Below, one piece after another: positions 53,920 to 64,000 of a stretch of DNA of 64,000 bases. The notes below the pieces were generated by a model, which saw nothing but the letters and a program-made list of their open reading frames with translations, did no database searches and had not been told where the DNA came from. A program made the position numbers and the translations under genes. The DNA comes from Segatella copri (GTDB lineage: Bacteria > Bacteroidota > Bacteroidia > Bacteroidales > Bacteroidaceae), in the NCBI RefSeq assembly GCF_949820605.1, contig NZ_CATKVU010000006.1, forward strand, positions 2,429,001 to 2,493,000, written 5' to 3'. Numbering within the stretch: position 1 is the first letter of the stretch; each line of letters begins with the position of its first letter.

Positions 53920-54747
53920 TTATTTTTTGTTAGCTCTTTCGATAATATACTTGTTAGAAAGCTTCTTAGGTGCGCGAGTCTTAAGACCCTTAGCGTACAA
54001 GCCCTTACGTGAACGTGGGTGACCACCACTCTGGCGACCTTCACCACCACCCATTGGGTGATCAACAGGGTTCATAACAACACCACGGTTGTGTGGACGA
54101 CGACCCAACCAACGAGAACGTCCAGCCTTACCAGACTGTTCAAGAGCGTGGTCAGAGTTACCAACACTACCAACTGTAGCCTTACAAGCACTCAAAATCT
54201 GGCGTGTTTCACCAGAAGGGAGCTTAATTACACAATAACTGCCCTCACGAGAAGTCAACTGAGCAAAATTACCAGCCGAACGAACCAACAAGGCACCCTG
54301 ACCAGGACGCAACTCGATGTTGTGGATCACTGTACCTACAGGGATGTTTGCCAAAGGAAGACAGTTACCAATCTCAGGAGCAGCATCTGCACCTGACATC
54401 AAAGTAGCGCCTACCTGAAGTCCGTTAGGAGCAATAATGTAACGTTTTTCACCATCAGCATAGTAAAGCAATGCGATACGAGCCGAACGGTTTGGATCGT
54501 ACTCGATTGTCTTAACAACTGCTGGAACACCATCTTTCTCACGTTTGAAGTCGATTAAACGATACTTCTGCTTGTGACCACCGCCAATGTAGCGAACGGT
54601 CATCTTACCGGTGTTGTTTCGACCGCCGGTAGAACGTTTACCGTAAACGAGAGACTTCTCTGGCACGGATGCAGTAATATCCTCGAACGTGCCAATAACT
54701 TTGTGTCTTTGACCCGGAGTAACCGGTTTTAATTTACGTACTGCCAT
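53920..54747 (-). CDS. rplB: 50S ribosomal protein L2
   Basis: 275 aa. Conserved segments [60 protein letters not shown] and the peptidyl-transferase-near loop [20 protein letters not shown]. Required for subunit association and peptidyl transfer. Follows rplW by 8 nt. Confidence 0.98.
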   Translation of the reverse strand: MAVRKLKPVTPGQRHKVIGTFEDITASVPEKSLVYGKRSTGGRNNTGKMTVRYIGGGHKQKYRLIDFKREKDGVPAVVKTIEYDPNRSARIALLYYADGEKRYIIAPNGLQVGATLMSGADAAPEIGNCLPLANIPVGTVIHNIELRPGQGALLVRSAGNFAQLTSREGSYCVIKLPSGETRQILSACKATVGSVGNSDHALEQSGKAGRSRWLGRRPHNRGVVMNPVDHPMGGGEGRQSGGHPRSRKGLYAKGLKTRAPKKLSNKYIIERANKK

Positions 54748-54755
54748 TTTTTATT

Positions 54756-55049
54756 TTAAATATTGCTGTAAAAATCAATTGTATCGCCCTCCTTAAGAGT
54801 AACGATTGCCTTCTTGAACGCATTCTTCTGACCCTTAACAAGACCTGCCTTTGTATAACGGGCAGAGCGCTTGCCAGCGTAACGAATAGTGTTCACGTCA
54901 ACTACTGTAACATTATACAGACTCTCAACTTCCTTCTTAATCTCGAGCTTATTAGCCTCAGGACGAACAACGAAGCCATAGCGGTTAGGCTGCTTGTCTG
55001 TAATCTTGGTCATCTTCTCAGTAACCAATGGTTTGATAATAAATGCCAT
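54756..55049 (-). CDS. rplW: 50S ribosomal protein L23
   Basis: 97 aa. MAFIIKPLVTEKMTKITDKQ and YGFVVRPEANKLEIKKEVES, then the tip VTVVDVNTIRYAGKRSARYT. It is the docking site of trigger factor and SRP at the tunnel exit. Follows rplD by 17 nt. Confidence 0.97.
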   Translation of the reverse strand: MAFIIKPLVTEKMTKITDKQPNRYGFVVRPEANKLEIKKEVESLYNVTVVDVNTIRYAGKRSARYTKAGLVKGQKNAFKKAIVTLKEGDTIDFYSNI

Positions 55050-55066
55050 ATTCTAATATCTCCTTT

Positions 55067-55696
55067 TTACTTTGTTAAGATTTGGTCGATAGTCTCGAGC
55101 GACTTTTCTGTAATCACTACAACATCAGCATTCAAAACTTTATACGAATTGACGTTTGATGCGAGGATAACTTCAGCACGCTGCAAGTTACGAGCAGACA
55201 AATATACATTTTTATTTGCTTCTGGCAAAACAAAGAGCACTTTTTTGCCCTCAATTTTGAGATTCTTAATGATACTTAAGAATTCTTTAGTCTTTGGAGC
55301 CTCAAATGTAAAGTCTTCCAACATTACAATTGCGCTTTCCTGTGCCTTATAAGACAGAGCAGACTTACGAGCAAGAATCTTTACTTTTTTGTTGAGCTTG
55401 AAGCGGTAATCACGTGGTTTAGGACCAAAAACGCGAGCACCACCTACGAGTACAGGTGAGTTAATATCACCACGGCGAGCACCGCCGCCGCCCTTCTGAC
55501 GACCAAGCTTACGAGTAGAACCGCTCATCTCGCTTCTCTCCTTAGACTTAGCTGTACCCTGACGCTGGTTAGCGAGATACTGCTTTACGTCAAGATAGAG
55601 AACGTGATCGTTAGGTTCAATGCCGAAGACTGCATCATTAAGAGCTACCTTGCGGCCGGTCTCCTGACCTTTGATATCTAATACGCTAACTTCCAT
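55067..55696 (-). CDS. rplD: 50S ribosomal protein L4
   Basis: 209 aa. The tunnel loop has [40 protein letters not shown] and [20 protein letters not shown]; the globular part ends [10 protein letters not shown]. In E. coli L4 represses the S10 operon; no leader hairpin like that of E. coli was recognised. Its first base overlaps the last base of rplC. Confidence 0.98.
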   Translation of the reverse strand: MEVSVLDIKGQETGRKVALNDAVFGIEPNDHVLYLDVKQYLANQRQGTAKSKERSEMSGSTRKLGRQKGGGGARRGDINSPVLVGGARVFGPKPRDYRFKLNKKVKILARKSALSYKAQESAIVMLEDFTFEAPKTKEFLSIIKNLKIEGKKVLFVLPEANKNVYLSARNLQRAEVILASNVNSYKVLNADVVVITEKSLETIDQILTK

Positions 55697-56310
55697 TATT
55701 TCTCAATTAAAACAGTTGAACCTTTGCATCCAGCGAAAGAACCCTTAACAATAAGAAGATTCTGCTCTGGAATTACCTTTAACACCTGAAGGTTCTGAGT
55801 TGTAACTCTGTCACCTCCCATTTGGCCGCCCATGCGCATACCCTTGAATACCTTTGCAGGGTAAGAACAAGCACCAATAGATCCCGGCTTACGAGCGCGG
55901 TCATCCTGACCGTGAGTAGACTGACCTACACCACCGAATCCGTGACGCTTAACAACGCCCTGGAAGCCTTTACCCTTTGATGTACCAATTACATCAACGA
56001 ACTTGCAATCGTTGAAGATTTCAACTGTAATTGTGTCACCGAGGTTGTACTCCTCATCAAACTTGAACTCGGCCAAGTGCTTCTTAGGTGTTGTGCCTGC
56101 CTTCTTGAAGATTCCCATCATAGGCTGAGAAGTACGCTTCTCCTTTGCCTCTTCGAAACCTAACTGATAAGCCTTGTAACCATCCTTTTCTACAGTTTTC
56201 ACCTGGGTTACAACACAAGGACCTACTTCGATAACAGTGCACGGAATATTCTTACCGTCGGCACTGAAAACGGATGTCATTCCGATTTTCTTTCCAATTA
56301 ATCCTGGCAT
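55696..56310 (-). CDS. rplC: 50S ribosomal protein L3
   Basis: 204 aa. Begins [20 protein letters not shown]; the extended loop has [40 protein letters not shown] and [20 protein letters not shown]. It is one of two proteins that start 50S assembly. It overlaps rplD by one base (stop/start) and follows rpsJ by 18 nt. Confidence 0.98.
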   Translation of the reverse strand: MPGLIGKKIGMTSVFSADGKNIPCTVIEVGPCVVTQVKTVEKDGYKAYQLGFEEAKEKRTSQPMMGIFKKAGTTPKKHLAEFKFDEEYNLGDTITVEIFNDCKFVDVIGTSKGKGFQGVVKRHGFGGVGQSTHGQDDRARKPGSIGACSYPAKVFKGMRMGGQMGGDRVTTQNLQVLKVIPEQNLLIVKGSFAGCKGSTVLIEK

Positions 56311-56328
56311 TTCAATTTAATTTAAAAA

Positions 56329-56634
56329 TTAGACTTTGATTTCTACTTCTACACCACTTGGCAATTCAAGCTTCATCAAGGCATCAACTGTCTTAGCTGT
56401 TGAGCTGTAGATGTCAATGAGACGCTTGAAATCTGAGAGCTGGAACTGCTCGCGAGACTTCTTGTTAACGAAAGTACTGCGGTTTACAGTAAAAATACGC
56501 TTGTGTGTTGGCAATGGAATAGGACCACTAACGATAGCGCCTGTTGCCTTTACAGCCTTCACAATCTTCTCAGCTGACTTGTCAACCAACTGGTGGTCGT
56601 AAGACTTCAGCTTAATTCTGATTTTCTGACTCAT
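56329..56634 (-). CDS. rpsJ: 30S ribosomal protein S10 (NusE)
   Basis: 101 aa from the ATG at 56634 ([20 protein letters not shown]). The open frame upstream to 56706 is unrelated. [20 protein letters not shown] is the loop region, followed by [29 protein letters not shown]10 also acts as NusE in antitermination. It opens the S10 cluster, 112 nt after fusA. There is no tuf gene between them. Confidence 0.97.
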   Translation of the reverse strand: MSQKIRIKLKSYDHQLVDKSAEKIVKAVKATGAIVSGPIPLPTHKRIFTVNRSTFVNKKSREQFQLSDFKRLIDIYSSTAKTVDALMKLELPSGVEVEIKV

Positions 56635-56746
56635 TTTTAAAATTAAGTTATTATTATATAAATTATTTAGTCTAATGGAAGAAGAGGTACGCTGCTTAAG
56701 AGTCATTCGCTAAGCAGCGCCTCATCTTACCGTTATTTCTTTGTTA

Positions 56747-58861
56747 TTAAAGAAGATCAGCATGACCCTTAACCTCCTCCAACACAGCCTTAGCAATTGT
56801 TGAAGAAAGAGGTGCATGATGATCGTACTCCATAGAACTTGTTGCACGACCAGAAGTGATAGTACGCAAAGCTGTTACATAACCGAACATCTCAGCCAAT
56901 GGAACCATTGCCTTTACGATGCGAGCACCGCTACGGCCTTCCTCCATACCCTGAACGAGACCACGGCGCTTGTTCAAGTCACCGATTACGTCACCCATGT
57001 TCTCTTCTGGAGTAACAACCTCTACCTTCATGATAGGCTCCATCAAAACTGGACCAGCCTTAGGGCAAAGTACCTTGAATGCCTGATGTGCTACCAACTC
57101 GAATGACAACTGGTCAGAGTCAACTGGGTGGAAGCTACCATCGGTCAAAGTCACCTTCAAACCTGTCATTGGGAAACCACCGAGTACACCATTTGACAAG
57201 CAATCAGCAAAGCCCTTCTGTACAGATGGGATGAATTCCTTAGGAACGTTACCACCCTTAACCTCGTTGATGAACTGCAAGTCGCCTTCCTTGTAATCCT
57301 CGTCCTTAGGACCGATGGTTACATCGATACAAGCGAACTTACCGCGACCACCAGACTGCTTTTTATAAGTTTCACGGCTCTGAGCAGTCTTAGTGATAGC
57401 CTCCTTGTAGTTAACCTGAGGCTTACCCTGATTACACTCAACCTTGAACTCACGCTTCAAACGGTCGATGATGATATCCAAGTGGAGCTCACCCATACCA
57501 GAAATAATTGTCTGACCGCTCTGCTCGTCTGTACGAACTGTGAAGGTTGGATCCTCCTCAGCCAACTTAGCAAGACCATTATCCATCTTAGCGATGTCTG
57601 CCTGGCTCTTTGGCTCTACTGCGATAGAAATCACAGTATCAGGGAATGTCATAGACTCCAAAACGATTGGGTGTTCCTCATCACAGAGTGTATCACCTGT
57701 ACGGATATCCTTGAAACCTACACCTGCACCGATATCACCAGCATCGATAGAATCCATTGGGATTTCCTGTTTAGAGTTCATCTGGAACAGACGGCTGATA
57801 CGCTCGCGCTTGCCAGAACGTGGGTTGTAAACATAAGAACCAGCAACGACCTTACCTGAGTAAACACGGAAGAATACCAAGCGGCCCATGAATGGGTCAG
57901 TAGCAATCTTAAATGCGAGAGCAGATGTTGGTTCATCCTCAGATGGTTTACGATCCTCTTCCTCCTCTGTATCAGGGTTAGTACCGATGATATTTGGAGT
58001 ATCCATTGGTGAAGGCAAGAATGCACATACATAGTCGAGCAATGGCTGAACACCCTTGTTCTTGTATGAAGAACCGAGCAACATTGGGCAGCACTCCATA
58101 GCACAGCAACCCTTACGGATAGCAGCAAGAATCTTTTCTTCTGGAATATCCTTACCATCGAGATAAAGTTCCATAACCTCATCATCGAAGTTTGCAGCAC
58201 CCTCAAGGAGCTTATCACGCCACTCAGCAGCCTCGTCAGCCAAGTCTGCAGGGATTTCCTCTATATCATACTCAGCACCCATAGTCTCATCGTGCCAAAG
58301 AATAGCCTTCATCTTAATGAGGTCAACTACACCCTTGAAGTTCTCCTCTGCACCAATAGGAATCTGAATAGCAATTGGATTAGCGCCCAAGATATCCTTC
58401 ATCTGCTGAACTGTCTCGAAGAAGTTAGCACCAGAACGGTCCATCTTGTTTACATAACCGATACGAGGTACATTATACTTATCAGCCTGACGCCATACTG
58501 TCTCAGACTGTGGCTGAACACCATCAGCTGCAGAATATGTAGCAACAGCACCATCAAGTACACGGAGAGAACGCTCAACCTCAGCAGTGAAGTCAACGTG
58601 TCCCGGAGTATCGATCAAGTTGATCTTATAAGACTTACCGAGATAGTTCCAGTTACAAGTTGTAGCCGCAGAAGTGATAGTAATACCACGCTCCTGCTCC
58701 TGGGCCATCCAGTCCATTGTAGCAGCACCATCGTGTACCTCACCAATCTTATGAGTCTTACCTGTATAGAACAAAATACGCTCAGAAGTTGTTGTCTTAC
58801 CAGCATCGATATGCGCCATGATACCGATGTTACGAGTCAAATGTAAATCGCGATTTGCCAT
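56747..58861 (-). CDS. fusA: Translation elongation factor G
   Basis: 704 aa. The GTPase domain has [20 protein letters not shown] (G1), [14 protein letters not shown] (switch I), [20 protein letters not shown] (G3) and [13 protein letters not shown] (G4). Domains II-V follow, with [20 protein letters not shown] and the end [20 protein letters not shown]. It translocates tRNA and mRNA during elongation. Lies between rpsG (27 nt) and rpsJ as in the str operon. Tuf is encoded elsewhere. Confidence 0.98.
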   Translation of the reverse strand: MANRDLHLTRNIGIMAHIDAGKTTTSERILFYTGKTHKIGEVHDGAATMDWMAQEQERGITITSAATTCNWNYLGKSYKINLIDTPGHVDFTAEVERSLRVLDGAVATYSAADGVQPQSETVWRQADKYNVPRIGYVNKMDRSGANFFETVQQMKDILGANPIAIQIPIGAEENFKGVVDLIKMKAILWHDETMGAEYDIEEIPADLADEAAEWRDKLLEGAANFDDEVMELYLDGKDIPEEKILAAIRKGCCAMECCPMLLGSSYKNKGVQPLLDYVCAFLPSPMDTPNIIGTNPDTEEEEDRKPSEDEPTSALAFKIATDPFMGRLVFFRVYSGKVVAGSYVYNPRSGKRERISRLFQMNSKQEIPMDSIDAGDIGAGVGFKDIRTGDTLCDEEHPIVLESMTFPDTVISIAVEPKSQADIAKMDNGLAKLAEEDPTFTVRTDEQSGQTIISGMGELHLDIIIDRLKREFKVECNQGKPQVNYKEAITKTAQSRETYKKQSGGRGKFACIDVTIGPKDEDYKEGDLQFINEVKGGNVPKEFIPSVQKGFADCLSNGVLGGFPMTGLKVTLTDGSFHPVDSDQLSFELVAHQAFKVLCPKAGPVLMEPIMKVEVVTPEENMGDVIGDLNKRRGLVQGMEEGRSGARIVKAMVPLAEMFGYVTALRTITSGRATSSMEYDHHAPLSSTIAKAVLEEVKGHADLL

Positions 58862-58888
58862 TTTCTTTTAACTATATTATATATTAAA

Positions 58889-59365
58889 TTAGAATCTAAA
58901 GTGAGCGAACGCACGGTTAGCCTCAGCCATACGATGCATATCCTCCTTACGCTTAAATGCACCACCCTGATTATTAAAAGCATCCATAATCTCTGCAGCA
59001 AGCTTATCAGCCATAGTCTTACCACCGCGCTTACGTGCAAAAAGAATAAGATTCTTCATAGAAATACTCTCCTTACGATCAGGACGAATCTCTGTAGGAA
59101 CCTGGAAGGTTGCACCACCGATACGACGGCTCTTAACCTCTACCTGAGGAGTAATATTATCAAGTGCCTGCTTCCAGATTTCAAGAGCAGACTTTTCCTC
59201 GTTAGACATCTTAGCCTTTACAATGTCAAGTGCATTGTAGAAAATCTCATAAGATGTATTCTTCTTTCCATCATACATCAAATGATTTACGAACTTTGAG
59301 ACCTTCTGGTCATTGAAGACAGGATCTGGAAGGATCACTCTCTTCTTTGGTTTTGCTTTTCTCAT
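58889..59365 (-). CDS. rpsG: 30S ribosomal protein S7
   Basis: 158 aa from the ATG at 59365 ([20 protein letters not shown]). The frame stays open to 59440, but that part is not S7 and lies in the 179-nt gap behind rps[41 protein letters not shown] and [35 protein letters not shown] are family core. S7 nucleates the 30S head. In E. coli S7 regulates the str operon from the rpsL-rpsG gap; the gap here may serve likewise (inference). Confidence 0.97.
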   Translation of the reverse strand: MRKAKPKKRVILPDPVFNDQKVSKFVNHLMYDGKKNTSYEIFYNALDIVKAKMSNEEKSALEIWKQALDNITPQVEVKSRRIGGATFQVPTEIRPDRKESISMKNLILFARKRGGKTMADKLAAEIMDAFNNQGGAFKRKEDMHRMAEANRAFAHFRF

Positions 59366-59544
59366 TTTAAATAAAACTTTTTTAATTCTGCATGGGGCTG
59401 TATAATGTTCTTCAACGCTCGCACCCGAGCATTTACTCAACCTGATTACTTCTCCAGCAAAACTTTTATTAAATATTTTAACCCCAACTCCCGACCTTCT
59501 CCGACCGTGAGTCTGCGGTTTTGTCTAAAATTAAAGAAGCTATA

Positions 59545-59925
59545 TTACTTCTTTGCCTTAGGGCGCTTAGCTCCGTACTTAGAACGACGCTGTGTACGAT
59601 TCGCAACACCTGCAGTATCAAGTGTACCACGGACAATATGATAACGTACACCAGGAAGGTCCTTTACACGACCACCGCGAACCAAAACAATTGAGTGCTC
59701 CTGCAAGTTGTGACCCTCTCCCGGAATATAAGAGTTTACTTCCTTTGAGTTTGTCAAACGTACACGTGCAACTTTACGCATTGCTGAATTAGGCTTCTTA
59801 GGAGTTGTTGTATAAACACGAACACAAACACCACGACGCTGAGGACAAGAATCCAAAGCTGGTGACTTGCTCTTGTCTACAAGAACTCGTCTGCCTTTTC
59901 TTACTAACTGTGAAATAGTAGGCAT
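59545..59925 (-). CDS. rpsL: 30S ribosomal protein S12
   Basis: 126 aa. [20 protein letters not shown] starts it; the decoding loops are [20 protein letters not shown] and [20 protein letters not shown]. The lysines at 43 and 88, whose replacement gives streptomycin resistance in other bacteria, are both present, so the sequence is of the sensitive type. Own promoter about 90 nt upstream. A 179-nt gap precedes rpsG. Confidence 0.98.
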   Translation of the reverse strand: MPTISQLVRKGRRVLVDKSKSPALDSCPQRRGVCVRVYTTTPKKPNSAMRKVARVRLTNSKEVNSYIPGEGHNLQEHSIVLVRGGRVKDLPGVRYHIVRGTLDTAGVANRTQRRSKYGAKRPKAKK

Positions 59926-60011
59926 AATTTTACTTTTTAATTTATATATTTATTTTTATTTATTGTCTTATTTCGATGTAAGCCACTACTTTATAGAGCC
60001 TTTTCGGGGTG

Positions 60012-60019
60012 CAAAGGTA
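60012..60019 (-). promoter_or_regulatory. -7 box of the rpsL operon
   Basis: TACCTTTG followed by C on the minus strand, 86 nt before the rpsL ATG. It matches the consensus; the -33 element is not clear. It probably drives rpsL-rpsG-fusA and the genes beyond. Confidence 0.6.
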
Positions 60020-60169
60020 CGATTTTTTCGGCAAACTACCTAAATATTAAGGAGACTTTTAAAAAACGAAGGCTAGTTTTAACTTTATATAACTATTAAA
60101 AACGAATATTATAAAGAAAAAAGCGGTATTTAGCAGAGAATTTAGTCTTAGTATGTATGTTGTAGTACA

Positions 60170-60496
60170 TTATGCCTCACCCTTTGGGGTGCCGAATGGA
60201 GCGATTGTACGTTCTTGCTCATCAGACAACTTAATTTTACCGAAGGACTGCTCGTAGTTATAAATATTGCTCTGCAATGCCTGGAGCAATCGCTTAGCAT
60301 GCTCAGGTGCCATGATAACACGACTCTTGATCTGAGGTGCAGGCATGCCAGGAAGTGCACATGCAAAATCCAAAATGAAGTCTGAACTAGAATGAGTAAT
60401 CAGTGCCAAGTTTGAGTATGTACCCTCTGCTACTTCAGGGCTGATGCCCATCTGGAACTGATTCTGCTGCTGTTGATTATTCTTATTTTCTTCCAT
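60170..60496 (-). CDS. DUF3467 family protein
   Basis: 108 aa. After a Gln/Asn-rich start (MEENKNNQQQQNQFQMGISP) the DUF3467 core follows: EVAEGTYSNLALITHSSSDF, ILDFACALPGMPAPQIKSRV, IMAPEHAKRLLQALQSNIYN. Function unknown; the family often lies near rpoC and rpsL in Bacteroidetes, which suggests a link with gene expression. A TAAATTTG box lies 42 nt upstream, and 168 nt separate it from the rpoC terminator region. Confidence 0.88.
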   Translation of the reverse strand: MEENKNNQQQQNQFQMGISPEVAEGTYSNLALITHSSSDFILDFACALPGMPAPQIKSRVIMAPEHAKRLLQALQSNIYNYEQSFGKIKLSDEQERTIAPFGTPKGEA

Positions 60497-60537
60497 AATT
60501 TTATTAAGTTAAGAGGATTAAACTTTAAATGATAGTG

Positions 60538-60545
60538 CAAATTTA
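60538..60545 (-). promoter_or_regulatory. -7 box of the DUF3467 gene
   Basis: TAAATTTG followed by C on the minus strand, 42 nt before the ATG. Confidence 0.55.
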
Positions 60546-60663
60546 CATATAATTTCTGAAAAAGACGAATAATTTACCACATATTTTTCAAAAAAACATC
60601 ATAAGACAACAGAAGGGGGAAATCTTATTTTTTTCCTTTTTTCATCTGTTACAGATAATAAAA

Positions 60664-60690
60664 GGGTGCGCCATAAATTATGACGCACCC
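60664..60690 (-). terminator. rpoC terminator, repeated hairpin family
   Basis: On the minus strand GGGTGCGTCATAA pairs with the inverted TTATGGCGCACCC region (one or two mismatches), then TTTTATTA. It lies 43 nt after rpoC and closely resembles the rlpA and lipoprotein terminators. Confidence 0.85.
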
Positions 60691-60733
60691 TCATTATACC
60701 TATTTATATATTATATAGTACTCTATTCTACGA

Positions 60734-63700
60734 TTATTCTCCTATTGGAGAATCAGCATAGTCGAGCACATTTTTCTTATTAGCCTGCATACGCTCATAT
60801 TCTTCTTTAGAGCCTACGATGAGCTTATCCCACTGACGAAGACCAGTACCTGCAGGAATCAAGTGACCACAGATTACATTCTCCTTCATACCCTCAAGGT
60901 AATCAACCTTACCACGGATAGCAGCCTCATTCAAAACCTTAGTAGTTTCCTGGAATGATGCAGCACTCATAAAGCTCTTAGTACCAAGAGCAGCACGAGT
61001 AATACCCTGGAGGATCTGGGTAGAAGTTGCAGATACGGCATCACGAACCTGTACAAGTTTCAAGTCGCGACGCTTCAATGCAGAATTCTCATCACGCAAT
61101 CTACGAGCCGTTATGATCTGACCTGGTTTGAGACTTTCACTATCACCACCGTCAGTAACAACCTTCTTACCCCAGATACGATCATTCTCTTCTGCAAAGT
61201 CAAGTTTATCAACCAACTCTTGCTCCAAGAAGGTTGTATCACCTGGATCGTCAATACGAACCTTACGCATCATCTGACGTACCACAACCTCAAAATGCTT
61301 ATCATTAATAGCCACACCCTGAAGACGGTAAACGTCCTGGATCTGGTTAACAATATACTCCTGAACAGCGGTAGGACCCATGATGGCGAGAATATCGCCA
61401 GGAGTTACACTACCATCAGAAAGAGGAGTACCAGCACGTACAGCATCATGTTCCTGTACCAAGATCTGCTTAGAAAGAGATACAAGATACTTCTTCTGAT
61501 CGCCAGTCTTAGATGTTACGATGATCTCACGGTTACCACGCTTTACCTTACCCATAGTTACCTCACCATCAATTTCAGATACAACAGCAGGGTTAGAAGG
61601 GTTGCGAGCCTCAAGAAGCTCAGTTACACGAGGGAGACCACCAGTGATATCGCCTGCACCACCTACAGCACGAGGAATCTTAACCAAAACCTCACCGGTA
61701 TTAATTGTCTGTCCATCCTCAACAGCCAAGTGACCACCTACAGGGAAGTTGTATGTACCAAGGATTTCACCATTAGCATCGATAACATCACAAGATGGAA
61801 CCATTGCCTTATTCTTGGAATCGGTGATAATCTTCTCCTCCAAGCCTGTAGTCTCATCGACCTCAGCACGATAAGTCTGATCCTTCTGAACGTCATTGAA
61901 CTTCAATGTACCCGCATACTGGCTGACGATAACAGCGTTGAATGGATCCCAACGGGCGATAACAGTATCCTTTTCTACGATTTCACCCTCCTTGTGATAC
62001 AATGAAGAACCGTAAGGAACATTCAAAGTTGCAAGAACGATGTTTGTATTAGGATCCACGAAACGGATTTCAGCCAAGTGGCTTACTACCTTTTCGCACT
62101 TGATATCGTTGCCTTCCTCGTCTTCCTCTACGAATGGTACTGTACTCAACTCATCAAACTCGATACGAGACTTATTCTTCGCAGCAATCTTAGCATTGGC
62201 AGCAGCATTAGATGCAATACCACCGGCGTGGAATGTACGGAGAGTCAACTGAGTACCAGGCTCACCAATAGCTTGAGCAGCGATGACACCAACGGCTTCA
62301 CCCAACTGTACCATACGGGCTGTTGCCAAGTTACGGCCATAGCACTTCATGCAGACACCCTTTTTGCTCTCACATGTGAGAACAGAACGAATTTCAACAC
62401 TCTCGATAGGAGATTCATCAATAGCCTTTGCCTTAGCCTCGGTGATTTCTTCACCAGATTTGACAATCAGTTCACCAGTTGTTGGATGAATAACATCATG
62501 TACAGATACACGACCCAGAATACGCTCATAAAGAGATGAAATAATCTCATCGCCATTCTTTAAAGCTGTACAAACCAAGCCACGCAATGTACCACAATCC
62601 TCTTCGGTGATAATAACATCGTGAGAAACGTCTACAAGACGTCGAGTCAAGTAACCGGCATCGGCAGTCTTCATAGCGGTATCAGCAAGACCCTTACGGG
62701 CACCGTGAGAAGCGATAAAGTACTCCAATACAGACATACCCTCCTTAAAGTTAGAAAGGATAGGGTTCTCGATGATCTGCGCGCCCTCTGCACCAGCCTT
62801 CTGAGGTTTAGCCATCAAACCACGCATACCAGACAACTGCTTAATCTGATCCTTAGAACCACGGGCTCCGGAATCAAGCATCATGTATACGGCGTTGAAT
62901 CCCTGGTCAGCTTCGGTCATCTCCTTCATCAAGATATTACCCAAATCTGTATTTACGTGAGTCCACGCATCAATAACCTGGTTGTATCGTTCCTTGTTGG
63001 TGATGAAACCCATATTATAGTTATTGGTAATTTCCTCTACCTCCTTGCGACCGCGCTCAACAATAGCTTCCTTCTCTGGTGGAATAATAATATCACCAAG
63101 GTTGAATGACAATCCTGCGACATAAGCCATACGATAACCTAAGTTCTTGATTCCATCAAGGAATTCACAAGCCTTAGCCATACCAACAGCCTTAATAACA
63201 TTAGAAATCAAACCACGGAGGGTTTTCTTGGAAATCACATCATTGAAGAAGCCAACTTCATCAGGAATGATACCATTAACGATGACACGTCCAACAGAAG
63301 TTTCTACCATTCGTTTCTGGATTGTACCATCAACCAAGTCGTCAACTACAACCTTAATCAAAGCATGAAGATCACATCGGCCCTCGTTACGAGCAATCAA
63401 TGCCTCTTCAGGACCATAGAATGTCAAGCCCTCACCCTTTGCACCTGGACGAATCTTAGTAATATAGTAAAGACCAAGCACCATATCCTGAGAAGGAACG
63501 GTGATAGGCGCACCATTAGCTGGGTTGAGAATGTTATGACTCTGAAGCATCAGGATTTGAGCCTCCAAAACAGCCTCATTGCTCAATGGAAGGTGAACAG
63601 CCATCTGGTCACCATCGAAGTCGGCGTTGAACGCTGTACATGCCAATGGATGCAACTGAATAGCCTTACCCTCAATCATCTTAGGCTGGAATGCCTGGAT

Positions 63701-64000
63701 ACCGAGTCGGTGAAGCGTAGGGGCACGGTTCAACATAACCGGATGACCCTTCATTACATTCTCAAGAATATCCCAGATAACTGGCTCGCGACGATCAACA
63801 ATCTTCTTGGCACTTTTTACAGTCTTTACGATACCACGCTCTATCAACTTACGGATGATAAATGGTTTGTAAAGCTCTGCAGCCATCAGTTTTGGAAGAC
63901 CACACTCACCCATCTTCAACTCTGGACCTACAACGATTACAGAACGGGCAGAATAGTCAACACGCTTACCCAGCAAGTTCTGACGGAAACGTCCCTGCTT
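60734..64000 (-). CDS. rpoC: RNA polymerase beta' subunit, 5' end outside window
   Basis: 1089 codons are visible; the N-terminal zinc-ribbon region lies beyond the window. The first visible residues are [20 protein letters not shown]. The catalytic loop [15 protein letters not shown] carries the three magnesium-binding Asp. The trigger loop region has [18 protein letters not shown] and [20 protein letters not shown]. Four Cys of the second zinc site are in [20 protein letters not shown] and the preceding DCGTLRG. The bridge region [20 protein letters not shown] follows. Ends at a terminator before the DUF3467 gene. rpoB should lie upstream. Confidence 0.98.
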   Translation of the reverse strand, partial: KQGRFRQNLLGKRVDYSARSVIVVGPELKMGECGLPKLMAAELYKPFIIRKLIERGIVKTVKSAKKIVDRREPVIWDILENVMKGHPVMLNRAPTLHRLGIQAFQPKMIEGKAIQLHPLACTAFNADFDGDQMAVHLPLSNEAVLEAQILMLQSHNILNPANGAPITVPSQDMVLGLYYITKIRPGAKGEGLTFYGPEEALIARNEGRCDLHALIKVVVDDLVDGTIQKRMVETSVGRVIVNGIIPDEVGFFNDVISKKTLRGLISNVIKAVGMAKACEFLDGIKNLGYRMAYVAGLSFNLGDIIIPPEKEAIVERGRKEVEEITNNYNMGFITNKERYNQVIDAWTHVNTDLGNILMKEMTEADQGFNAVYMMLDSGARGSKDQIKQLSGMRGLMAKPQKAGAEGAQIIENPILSNFKEGMSVLEYFIASHGARKGLADTAMKTADAGYLTRRLVDVSHDVIITEEDCGTLRGLVCTALKNGDEIISSLYERILGRVSVHDVIHPTTGELIVKSGEEITEAKAKAIDESPIESVEIRSVLTCESKKGVCMKCYGRNLATARMVQLGEAVGVIAAQAIGEPGTQLTLRTFHAGGIASNAAANAKIAAKNKSRIEFDELSTVPFVEEDEEGNDIKCEKVVSHLAEIRFVDPNTNIVLATLNVPYGSSLYHKEGEIVEKDTVIARWDPFNAVIVSQYAGTLKFNDVQKDQTYRAEVDETTGLEEKIITDSKNKAMVPSCDVIDANGEILGTYNFPVGGHLAVEDGQTINTGEVLVKIPRAVGGAGDITGGLPRVTELLEARNPSNPAVVSEIDGEVTMGKVKRGNREIIVTSKTGDQKKYLVSLSKQILVQEHDAVRAGTPLSDGSVTPGDILAIMGPTAVQEYIVNQIQDVYRLQGVAINDKHFEVVVRQMMRKVRIDDPGDTTFLEQELVDKLDFAEENDRIWGKKVVTDGGDSESLKPGQIITARRLRDENSALKRRDLKLVQVRDAVSATSTQILQGITRAALGTKSFMSAASFQETTKVLNEAAIRGKVDYLEGMKENVICGHLIPAGTGLRQWDKLIVGSKEEYERMQANKKNVLDYADSPIGE

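Noticed and set aside
59366..59544. S7-type autoregulatory structure between rpsL and rpsG
   Set aside because: The gap is long enough, but the repeated GGTCGG words are direct and not complementary. No convincing S7 site could be drawn.
1..64000. CRISPR arrays, tRNA or rRNA genes
   Set aside because: No regularly spaced direct repeats, cloverleaf sequences or conserved rRNA segments were seen on either strand.

Overview
The window looks like a chromosomal segment of a Prevotella/Segatella-type Bacteroidales bacterium, close to S. copri. The reasons are the Bacteroidota promoter signature (TAnnTTTG about 20 nt downstream of TTG) before many genes, AT-rich leaders with few Shine-Dalgarno sites, a hybrid two-component regulator beside glycoside hydrolases, DUF3467 between rpoC and rpsL, and the family-level similarity of the proteins. 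All identifications come from reading the sequence, without database searches.

1-7.2 kb is part of a polysaccharide-degradation locus: a GH5 gene (cut by the window edge), a divergent hybrid two-component sensor/regulator, and a GH43 enzyme. No SusC/SusD pair is visible. 7.2-18.6 kb is housekeeping: a 5'-nucleotidase split into two secreted proteins, rplS, a small HTH-like protein, a stand-alone AICAR transformylase, an M23 peptidase, and the chain hpt / DUF6722-like / 34-aa membrane peptide / adk / obgE / pgeF, with nnr divergent from it. A membrane-anchored LuxR-type regulator follows at 18.65-19.73 kb.

20.3-28.6 kb is a block that appears richer in G+C and foreign. It holds an ABC / methyltransferase / ABC operon and its tetR regulator. 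The tetR gene is split by an IS1380-family element with a clean 5-bp target duplication. Beyond it lie a relaxase tail fused to a broken tyrosine integrase. This is best read as the relic of a mobilizable element carrying an exporter operon. A 10-bp direct repeat brackets the block.

28.6-36.1 kb is again ordinary chromosome: a DUF5106/thioredoxin-like protein, class II aldolase, an FucP-type MFS sugar permease, a receiver-PPDK_N fusion protein and RlpA. 36.1-42.15 kb is an insertion hot spot: an IS256-family element (8-bp duplication), an IS1182-family element, and a group II intron lying exactly between the promoter and start codon of a glycine-zipper lipoprotein.

42.25-64 kb is one long minus-strand transcription/translation block: rpoC (5' end outside the window), DUF3467, rpsL-rpsG-fusA, then the S10, spc and alpha ribosomal protein genes from rpsJ to rplQ, including secY, infA, rpmJ and rpoA. 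tuf is absent after fusA, and map is absent between secY and infA, where a structured 289-nt spacer lies instead. No rRNA, tRNA or CRISPR array was recognised.
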